A stretch of 64,000 nucleotides of DNA, from positions 4,407,001 to 4,471,000 of the forward strand of contig NZ_CP065589.1 of assembly GCF_021278965.1 (NCBI RefSeq), in the 5' to 3' direction. The notes beneath the pieces were generated by a model. It had not been told where the DNA came from. It did no database searches and saw only the letters and a list, made by a program, of their open reading frames with translations. Shown one piece after another: positions 27,301 through 35,248 of this stretch (positions within the stretch are counted from its first letter, which is position 1; each line of letters begins with the position of its first letter). This DNA is from Chryseobacterium capnotolerans. GTDB taxonomy: Bacteria > Bacteroidota > Bacteroidia > Flavobacteriales > Weeksellaceae. The position numbers and the translations under genes were made by a program.

Positions 27301-30300
27301 TAGTAAAAGTAGTTATTCCTATAAGTACCTTAACTAAAAACTTCCTAACAGGTGCTCTAACAAAAAGTACGATTACCTATGGAAATTACTATCTTCCGGT
27401 TCAGAGCGTATCCAATGTTAACAATGGATATGCTACTACTACCTCTACGTTCGAATACATTCATAATCCATCCGGTGCCGGGACTGAATATTATATCGGC
27501 CGTCCAAAATCTAAAACAGATGTAGTACAAGCTTATGGTGATACCAAATCTTCTAAAGAAGAATATACCTATGAAAACAATATTTTAAAAACCCTGAAAA
27601 CATGGAATAGGGATAACACAGGCTATTTAATTGAATCTTATGAGTATGACGGATTTGGAAATACCATTCAAAAGCTTACTTCAAATAGTATGGATTCCAA
27701 AACCCAGATAGCAAAAACCGTGTATGATCCTAAAGGAAGATTTGTCATAAAGCAAATTGATAACCTTGGGATGGAAAGCAATACTGAATATAGCGATTGG
27801 GGGCAGATAAAAAAGCAAACAAATTCTTTGGGAAACATTCTGGAAAACACTTATGATAACTGGGGTAAACTTCTCACTTCTAAAACTAATCTGAGTGGAA
27901 CAACAACTTATGAATATGCAAAAGATAATAATTCCAATATAAGTATTACACAATATGATCCCGATGGTAATATTTCAAAAAAATACACCAATAGACTAGG
28001 ACAAGAATATAAAAATGTTACAAAAGCATTCGATCAGAACAAATATATTGTAGTATACTCGGTATATGATAAATTAGGAAGAAAAGTACGTGAATCAGAA
28101 CCTTATTTTGAGATAAATGATAATATTCCCAATGATATACAATGGAATTTCAACATATATGATGATAGTGTATATCCGGCTAGAGTTATCACCAAAGGCC
28201 TGGCGAAAATTAATAACGATGGATTAATCACTTCATTCACTGGAAAAGAAATTGAATCTTCTGTATCGGGCAACACAACTTCAGTAAAAGAGAATAATGG
28301 CTATGGAAGACTGAATACAAAAACTACTGATGCTCTAGGAAATGTGATCACCAGTATGGATAAAGGAGGAAACATACAATTCTCCTATAATGCTGCTGGG
28401 GAGCAGATCAAAGCACAGTATGCTGAAAATATTGTCACCACCGAATACGATGCATGGGGACGAAAATCAAAATTTAATGATCCCTCCAACGGATTATATC
28501 AATATGAATATAATGGCTTCGGACAACCGACGAAAACAATAAGCCCGAAAGGTACCAAGGAATATTCCTATAATAATCTGGGACAACTTATCTCACAAAA
28601 GGAATTTTCAACCACAGATGGAGGCAGCACTACCAATAAAACAATTTCTTTTGTATACGACAATAAAGGAAGAGTGATTTCAAAGACTGGTAACTCCAAA
28701 GGAAAAGGGTACAGCTCCAATATTTCTTACGATCCTCAGGGAAGAGTATTGTCTTCATCAGAAAGCAGTAATGGAAAGTACTTTATACAAAAAGGGATTA
28801 CCTATGATGATAAAGCAAGAGTAATTTCCTATGAAAAACAGCTATACTCTTCAGGTGTACTCACTAAAGTACAGATTGAAAATAGCTACAGTACATGGAA
28901 TGGAGAATTATATCAGGTAAAAGACAAAAGTTCAGGTAAAATTTTATGGGAACTTAATGAAACTAATGCCAAAGGTCAGGTAATGAATGCTAAATTAGGA
29001 GCTGCACAAATCACTAACAATTACGATGGCAATGGCTTCTTAAGTAGTGTCAATCATTCTTCACAGGCAAAATCCGGTATCCTTCAGCTTTCCTACTCTT
29101 TTGATGCGATCAGGAATGAATTGAAAAGCAGAAGTACTGGAGGTGATTTTAACATTAATGAATCTTTTGATTATGATGATAATAACAGACTGGTAAACTG
29201 GACTGATCCTGTAACAGGAATGAAACCTCAACCCAACCGTAATGTTTATGATGCCAAAGGAAGAATCCTTGAAAACGACCAGATAGGAACCATTAAGTTT
29301 CAAAATTCTGCAAAGATCTACCAGCCTACAGGGATGACTTTAAATGCAGCAGGAACCCAGAATTATAGTAATGATCTCATCCAGAGCATTTCCTATAATG
29401 AAAATAACGACCCGGTATTTATTGATGGTGAAAAAGGTGATGTTGCTTTCCAGTACGGATTAACAGCCATGAGGCAGCAAGTGACATACGGTGGAAATTT
29501 CGGTGGCGATCAGGAAGGTCAGTTCACCAAGTTTTATAGTGAAGATGGTAGTTTTGAGGTGATAAAAAATAATACCACTGGCCAGGAAAAACATATTCTT
29601 TACATTGGCGGGACACCTTATGAAAGTAATATCGTATATTTAAAAGACTTTACGCAGAGCAACGGTTCTTATAGATTTTTGCATAAAGATTATATCGGAA
29701 GTATTCTCGCTATCAGTGATGAAACTGGAAATAAACTCGAACAAAGACATTTTGATGCCTGGGGTAATTTCACTCACCTGCAGATTGGAAATGGAGTAAT
29801 TATGACAGACCGGATTGCCATTCTGAATGCGGCGAAGAATCTTATTATTGACAGGGGATATACTTCCCATGAGCATTTTATGGAAGTAGGCATCATCCAC
29901 ATGAACGGCAGATTGTATGATCCATTATTAAGAAGGTTCTTAAATGCGGATGAAAACATTCAGGATCCTACCAATACCCAAATTTATAATAAATATGGAT
30001 ATGCTGTAAATAATCCTTTGATGTATAATGATCCTAGTGGTGAGGTCCTTCCCTTTTTAGTAGGAATAGGAATTGGCTGGTTTGCGGCTACCGTCTTGTC
30101 TGGTGCTATTATTGGTGCTGCTATAAGCATGGGAATCTACATCTTACAGGCAACCATCAACAATAACTTTTCATTGGGAGGCTTTGCAAAATCTATTTTA
30201 ATGGGAGCTGCTACAGGAGCAGTTTCAGCAGGCTTGGGAGAGGTCTTTAGTGCTGGTGGTTTGTTGAATACTGTTGCAAATGGCGCTCTAACAGGTGCAG

Positions 30301-31055
30301 GAACAGGAGGGGTTACCGCATTAATTACAGGACAGAATTTTCTTGAGGGAGTTTGGAAAGGTGCTGTGATTGGAGGTGGTGTAGCGGCTGTAAGTTACAC
30401 AGCGAATTATTTTTCTAGTGGAAGTTATAATACAAAATATTTTTCTAAGGATAATGTAACTAATAGTAGTGATTTCACTTATGATCCATCTGTAAGTAAT
30501 GAAACAATGCAAGAAAATATAAATACCATGAGATCTGTTAATTTTACAAAAGAAGAACTTCAAAAATTTGGTGTTGGTACAGATCAATTAGCAACAAAAA
30601 ATGTAGATTTGGAAGGTTACTTAAACCCTGGTAATGGGCAACAGTATGCTTATACTACACCAAAGAATTTTATAACAGGAACCTCTGATATTGTTTATTC
30701 TCCTATTGCGGCACAAAACAGGTCTCTTCTTGCTTTAAGTATGGTACATGAAACTGGACACGCATATGGAAATGCTTTAGGTTTAATAGATTCTTCAATA
30801 GATAGAAAAAAGTATAATATTACATACAATACATTGGATACAACCCAACACTTTGCAATAAGCCAATTAGAGCATGTATATGCTAAATATAATTTGTTGA
30901 ACTATGGCAGCAGGCCTTCAACATTGTTTACTGATTTTGAAGAACTTAACATCGTTCAATATTATAGATTACCAAATGTATTAAGAAGCTTAGTGGATGA
31001 TACTTATAAAAAAATACTTCCAGTATTTCAAAGGTTTATGTATTATAAAAAGTGA
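24324..31055 (+). CDS. Large SpvB/FG-GAP/RHS polymorphic toxin with HExxH tip, two one-base frameshifts
   Basis: The signal peptide (MKLFSSLILSLCSVLGFSQ) opens a frame of about 2243 residues once two indels are corrected: one G missing at 24518-24522 and one extra at 26994-26999, which cancel. Order: SpvB-like start ('GAGQLQFNLPIALPPG', 'GNGLAGYGWNI'), FG-GAP calcium-type repeats ('DINGDGISD', 'DFNGDGNLD', 'DINKDGKSD'), many RHS YD repeats, and the RHS core near residue 1865 ('YDPLLRRFLNAD', 'NNPLMYNDPSGE'). A glycine-rich hydrophobic region follows, then a tip of about 200 residues containing HETGH at 2142-2146. RHS shells enclose and deliver the C-terminal toxin. The tip is a putative zinc protease, and an immunity candidate follows after 5 bases. 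Confidence 0.85.
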
Positions 31056-31060
31056 TTACT

Positions 31061-31522
31061 ATGAAAAAATTAATTTTATTAAAATTTTTATTGCCTTGTC
31101 TAGCATTTTCACAGCATAAAGATTTCTACTATGAAGAAATAGTAAAAAGAGATGATTTTATATCCAAAATAGAATCTTATGACAGTAAAACAGGAATTTA
31201 TTATAGAGTAAGATGCGGCCTCTACTCAACTCCTTTGGAAGAAAAAGTCATTATCCCCATAACAGAAAAAGAGAAATCTGATCTATGGAAATTAAGAAAA
31301 GAGTTTGGTGATTTTGTTTTTGGAGAATGTAAAAATTATCAAAATGAAAAGGTAGTGCTTACATCAAATTTCTATTTTGAGAATGAAAAATATCCCCCAA
31401 AATGTATAGAGAATGAAATACAAAAAGAACAATTTATTAAACTCAGTATAGCCTTGAGGCTATTCTTAGAGTCTAAACCAGAATATAAAAAGGCATTTTA
31501 TTGGGAATTTATAAAAAAATAG
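31061..31522 (+). CDS. Exported small protein, candidate immunity protein for the RHS tip
   Basis: This 153-residue protein has a signal peptide (MKKLILLKFLLPCLAFSQ) and a mature part with no known domain, containing two cysteines ('VRCGLY', 'GECKNY') plus 'KCIENEI'. It starts 5 bases after the RHS stop. That position, the size and the lack of homology to core genes are what is expected of a cognate immunity protein. Export suggests that the toxin acts in, or passes through, the periplasm. The assignment is by position only. Confidence 0.65.
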   Translation: MKKLILLKFLLPCLAFSQHKDFYYEEIVKRDDFISKIESYDSKTGIYYRVRCGLYSTPLEEKVIIPITEKEKSDLWKLRKEFGDFVFGECKNYQNEKVVLTSNFYFENEKYPPKCIENEIQKEQFIKLSIALRLFLESKPEYKKAFYWEFIKK

Positions 31523-31567
31523 ATTTATGAAATAAAGTCATGAAAATATTCGGGAAACCCCGTTGCG

Positions 31568-31585
31568 CAAAGTCTCCAGACTTTG
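31568..31585. repeat. 18-bp palindrome
   Basis: CAAAGTCT and AGACTTTG arms are separated by CC, just downstream of the immunity candidate. The equivalent place in the second copy (33480 onward) is degenerate. It may be a hairpin at the end of the toxin transcript or part of a dispersed repeat. Confidence 0.5.
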
Positions 31586-31735
31586 AGCCAATAAATAAAA
31601 GTAATTTTATAAACGTTATCCAAAGTCGGGAGACGCCAGAGAGCTGGGTTCTTTGACGAAAGTGATGTTTGTATCATCTTTTCTCAAAGCATATGGTTCA
31701 ATACAAACAGAGCATTTTTATTGATACAATGATAA

Positions 31736-31763
31736 ATGGCTGCCTTATTTTTAAGGCAGCCAT
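31736..31763 (+). terminator. Hairpin after the toxin/immunity genes (copy A)
   Basis: ATGGCTGCCTTA and TAAGGCAGCCAT form a twelve-pair stem followed by TTTTATAT on the plus strand. It probably ends the RHS-immunity transcript. Confidence 0.7.
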
Positions 31764-31777
31764 TTTATATAAAAAAA

Positions 31778-31795
31778 CCACCGCAAAAGCGGTGG
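31778..31795 (-). terminator. Intrinsic terminator after truncated susD (copy A)
   Basis: CCACCGC-AAAA-GCGGTGG is a perfect seven-pair stem. On the minus strand seven T follow. It is shared with the intact susD at 33690-33707. Confidence 0.8.
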
Positions 31796-31826
31796 CTAAA
31801 AAAATCAAATCTAATATGGACTGTGA

Positions 31827-32609
31827 TTATAGATTGGGATTATTTTCAATCTCCTTCAGTGGAATACTGAATAAATAATATGGACTGTTCGGAACAAACG
31901 GAGTCTTATTCGGAAGATCAAACACACTATGACCTTTACCATCCACTGTTTTTACGGTTCCATTAGGCGTTGTTATCTGAACTTTAATTGGTTTTCCTTC
32001 CGCATCTACAAATGGCTTTCTTTCCACTGTTCCCTGCGCTCTGATAATATCTGAAAGCGAGAATCCTTCTCCAAATAATTCTTTTCTTCTTTCAATTAAT
32101 ACTTCCTTTACCACATCATTTTGCGCCAATGATCCTGTATAAGCATTAGCATTTCTCGCAGCTCTTAACTGATTTAAAACAGCTACAGCCTGAGCAGGAT
32201 TTCCATTTCTTGCTTCTGACTCAGCTTCAATCAGGTACATTTCAGCCGCTCTCATATAGACAATGTCTGCAATAAGGGTAGATTTGAACTTGAATTTAAC
32301 ATATCTCAACAACCCTTCTCTTGCCGGAAGACCATCCCATGAGAATAATTGAGATCTGATATCATTGGCATCAAACAGTTTTTGAAAATAAGGGTCTGCC
32401 ATAAAACTGTAATAATAGCTTCCTGATGAAGACACATCCAGATAATGGAAAGCATGGCTAGCATCGGACATCTCCTGAGTCTGTGCATGTCCCCAGATCC
32501 ATTCCCCATTATTAATGTCATTAAAGCCTTCTTTATATTTTTCCGGAGTCATCAGAGCAAAACCTTCTCTTGCTGTTTTTGCCGCTGCTGCAGCCTTGCT
32601 CCACTCTCC
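31827..32609 (-). pseudogene. Truncated SusD copy (C-terminal half)
   Basis: The frame is open from the breakpoint at 32609 to the stop at 31827 and is nearly identical to the C-terminal half of the complete SusD at 33738-35231. Only a few residues differ, for example His for Tyr in 'SDAS-AFHYL' and Val for Ala in 'LLRY-KFKF'. The signal peptide and the first roughly 235 residues are absent and replaced by the inverted-repeat element. There is no promoter or start of its own, so it is a remnant of duplication. Confidence 0.9.
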
Positions 32610-32790
32610 CTCGCTAGCGCGAGCTTCTAGCTCGTGTCAAGAATAAAAATAAAACCCTCATCATTGCAAGGGTTTCGTTTTTACATTACAACTATTTTCT
32701 CTATTTTTAAAATATGAGCAGAAAATCAAGAGGTGTTAGAAATAAATGTTAATTTGGGATTGAAGGCACGAGCTAGACGCTCGCGCAAGC
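32610..32790. mobile_element. 181-bp element with imperfect terminal inverted repeats
   Basis: The ends are GCTAGCGCGAGCTTCTAGCT at 32615 onward (extending to CGTGTC at 32638) and its near-complement at 32765-32790 (three mismatches over about 26). Each end itself folds as CGAGC-n5-GCTCG. The inside has no ORF, only a CCCTCATCATTGCAAGGG hairpin. The left end abuts the broken susD copy exactly and the right end abuts a toxin-tail fragment. This suits a MITE-like or recombination-associated element. Confidence 0.6.
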
Positions 32791-32874
32791 ATGGGGGAAG
32801 AAAATACTTTTGGTACTACAATTAATAAAAGCAATGCGTATGAAATGTCTGTTAAATTTAAATGGAAATTTTAG
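32791..32874 (+). pseudogene. Short orphan tail, possibly from a displaced RHS toxin
   Basis: The frame (MGEENTFGTTINKSNAYEMS, then VKFKWKF) ends with TAG inside the start of the next gene. It is cut on its 5' side by the inverted-repeat element. A peptide end overlapping an immunity-like gene is what remains when a toxin tip is displaced. It is too short to confirm and may be chance. Confidence 0.35.
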
Positions 32875-33455
32875 TCTTTTTTTCTTATTTCTTATTATTT
32901 TTTCATGTAATAAAGAACAAAAGTCAGAGGATATAGGAAGAGAAATAATTAATAAAAATATTATTTATTTTATTTCAAATTTATATCACTCTCCTTATAA
33001 AAATGCAAACAAACAAAAATATCCGATTTTTGTTTTAAGTAAAGTTGGCAAAAGTAATTTTTTTATTGAGAATTGTGAAAGTATAGATGAAATAGAAGGA
33101 TTAAATGTAATAGAAAATTGCAAACAAGATTATTTCGATCTAATCAATGATAATGGATTTAAGATTGATGAACATACAAAGTATATTTCATTTGAGATTA
33201 AAGAACTTTCAGATGAGATTTTAGCAAAAAAAAATAAAACTTGAAAATACAATAGAAAAAAATAGAAAAAGGCCATACGTTGAATTAATTTTTACAAATT
33301 TTTATATTGATCCTAAAAAAGAAAAAGCTTTTATTTTAGTAAAAGAAAATAACATTAACGAAGAAAGAAATGGAGGCAAAACAGATGTTTATTTTTTTGA
33401 ACGGCGTAAAAACAAATGGGCTTACATAAAAAAACAAATACTAGTAACTAATTAA
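32840..33455 (+). CDS. Orphan immunity-like lipoprotein, one-base frameshift
   Basis: The start is MKCLLNLNGNFSLFFLFL with a lipobox IIFSC (an in-frame ATG two codons earlier is also possible). The mature part is Lys/Asn/Glu-rich and of no recognised family: 'IIYFISNLYHSPYKN' and 'YVELIFTNFYIDPKKEKAF'. The frame breaks in the A9 run at 33226-33234. With eight A it continues to a TAA at 33455, giving about 204 residues. No toxin gene precedes it, only the element and a short tail. It lies in the polymorphic-toxin scar, so an orphan immunity role is inferred. Confidence 0.6.
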
Positions 33456-33648
33456 AATTCAAATAGATAAGAAAAACATCGCAAAATTCTCAAACTTTAA
33501 ACCAATAAATAAAAGTAATTTTATAAACATTTTCTAAGTCGGGAGACGTCAGAAAGCAGTTTTTTTGATGAAATGATGTTATATTACCTTTTCTCAAAGT
33601 ATATAAAGATTCAATACAAACAGAACATTTTTATTGATACAATGATAA

Positions 33649-33675
33649 ATGGCTGCCTTATTTTAAGGCAGCCAT
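33649..33675 (+). terminator. Hairpin after the orphan lipoprotein (copy B)
   Basis: The same ATGGCTGCC/GGCAGCCAT stem as at 31736-31763, followed by TTTTATAT on the plus strand. Confidence 0.7.
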
Positions 33676-33689
33676 TTTATATAAAAAAA

Positions 33690-33707
33690 CCACCGCAAAT
33701 GCGGTGG
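33690..33707 (-). terminator. Intrinsic terminator of the susCD operon
   Basis: CCACCGC-ATTT-GCGGTGG on the minus strand is followed by seven T. It lies 31 bases beyond the susD stop. Confidence 0.85.
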
Positions 33708-33737
33708 CTAAAAAATCAAATCTAATATGGACTGTGA

Positions 33738-35231
33738 TTATAGATTGGGATTATTTTCAATTTCCTTCAGTGGAATACTGAATAAATAATATGGACTGTT
33801 CGGAACAAACGGAGTCTTATTCGGAAGATCAAACACACTATGACCTTTACCATCCACTGTTTTTACGGTTCCATTAGGCGTTGTTATCTGAACTTTAATT
33901 GGTTTTCCTTCCGCATCTACAAATGGCTTTCTTTCCACTGTTCCCTGCGTTCTGATAATATCTGAAAGCGAGAATCCTTCTCCAAATAATTCTTTTCTTC
34001 TTTCAATTAATACTTCCTTTACCACATCATTTTGCGCCAATGATCCTGTATAAGCATCCGCATTTCTGGCTGCTCTTAATTGATTTAAAACAGCTACTGC
34101 CTGAGCTGGATTTCCATTTCTTGCTTCTGATTCTGCTTCAATCAGGTACATTTCAGCCGCTCTCATATAGACAATATCTGCAATAAGAGTAGACTTGAAC
34201 TTGAATTTAGCATATCTCAACAACCCTTCTCTGGCCGGAAGACCATCCCATGAGAATAATTGGGATCTGATATCATTCGCATCAAACAGCTTTTGAAAAT
34301 AAGGGTCTGCCATAAAGCTGTAATAATAGCTTCCTGAAGAAGATACATCCAGATAATGGAAAGCATAACTTGCATCTGACATCTCCTGAGTCTGTGCATG
34401 TCCCCAGATCCATTCCCCATTATTAATGTCATTAAAGCCTTCTTTATATTTTTCCGGAGTCATCAGAGCAAAACCTTCTCTTGCTGTTTTTGCCGCTGCT
34501 ACAGCTTTACTCCATTCTCCAGTATTCAGATATACTCTTGCTAAGATTCCGTTGACCACGTTACGGTTGATCTTATCTTTTTTATTTCTTGTGTAGTTCT
34601 TCAGTAAATTATCAGCATCTGTAAGATCACTTTTAATTAAAGTATAAATATCTTCCAAACTGGATTTTTTCTTTGGAACACTGCTTGTTGTTGAAGGTTC
34701 CGTATAAATAGGAGCCGTTAAAGCAGATTTGTCTTTAAGATAACTGAATTGATAAAAGCTGGCAATATTCAGGTAACAGAATGCACGTAATGCTTTTGCC
34801 TGGCCTTTTACCTGATCTTTTTTGACTTGAGTGCCTTCCGTAGCATCAATTTTAGCAATAACATTATTCATATTATTGATGGTAGAATACAACATGGTCC
34901 AGATAAACGAAGGACGGCCTACCGTATTATTCACCATTTCTGTAAAATCATAGGTAGATGAGAAACCATATTTGTTGGTTAGTACAGCTACATCGCTCCC
35001 CATTGCATCACTTGCTCTTAAAACAGTTGAGTATCCGATATTTGCAAAGGTAGTCCCGTCATTATTGAATTTTGCCCAGGTTCCGTTGATCACTGTTTCA
35101 GCACTTTCTGCAGTTTTGAAAACTTCCACGCTGGTGGCCTGATCTGTAGGAGCCGTATCCATTTCACTTTCACAGCTTGTAAGCGACCATAATCCTAATA
35201 AAGCAAAAGATAAATATTTTAAATTTTTCAT
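33738..35231 (-). CDS. SusD/RagB-family nutrient-binding lipoprotein
   Basis: This 497-residue protein has a lipobox (SLTSC) followed by acidic residues. The SusD helical repeats include 'VKGQAKALRAFCYLNIASFY' and 'NGILARVYLNTGEWSKAVAA'. The C-terminal part contains 'RAAEMYLIEAESEARNGN', 'LIERRKELFGEGF' and an ending 'YYLFSIPLKEIENNPNL'. It forms the surface lid over its SusC partner, whose gene ends 17 bases upstream, and binds the substrate. The substrate is not shown by sequence. The SAM riboswitch before susC suggests a sulfur- or methionine-linked nutrient. Confidence 0.93.
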   Translation of the reverse strand: MKNLKYLSFALLGLWSLTSCESEMDTAPTDQATSVEVFKTAESAETVINGTWAKFNNDGTTFANIGYSTVLRASDAMGSDVAVLTNKYGFSSTYDFTEMVNNTVGRPSFIWTMLYSTINNMNNVIAKIDATEGTQVKKDQVKGQAKALRAFCYLNIASFYQFSYLKDKSALTAPIYTEPSTTSSVPKKKSSLEDIYTLIKSDLTDADNLLKNYTRNKKDKINRNVVNGILARVYLNTGEWSKAVAAAKTAREGFALMTPEKYKEGFNDINNGEWIWGHAQTQEMSDASYAFHYLDVSSSGSYYYSFMADPYFQKLFDANDIRSQLFSWDGLPAREGLLRYAKFKFKSTLIADIVYMRAAEMYLIEAESEARNGNPAQAVAVLNQLRAARNADAYTGSLAQNDVVKEVLIERRKELFGEGFSLSDIIRTQGTVERKPFVDAEGKPIKVQITTPNGTVKTVDGKGHSVFDLPNKTPFVPNSPYYLFSIPLKEIENNPNL

Positions 35232-35248
35232 TGTTCAAATTTTAAAAG

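Larger units (their letters stand above)
31564..32609. repeat. Direct duplication, copy A (matches 33480-34520)
   Basis: About 1.04 kb is repeated at 33480-34520 in the same orientation. It includes the intergenic spacer, two hairpins and the 3' half of susD. The coding part differs at only four amino acids over 241, so the duplication or exchange is recent. The match ends abruptly at 32609. Confidence 0.9.
33480..34520. repeat. Direct duplication, copy B (matches 31564-32609)
   Basis: This copy is continuous with the full susD gene and so marks the ancestral arrangement. The spacer part is more diverged than the coding part. Confidence 0.9.

Noticed and set aside
31669..31878. 69-codon plus-strand ORF downstream of the RHS immunity candidate
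   Set aside because: It crosses both terminator hairpins and the end of the truncated susD on the other strand, and looks non-coding.
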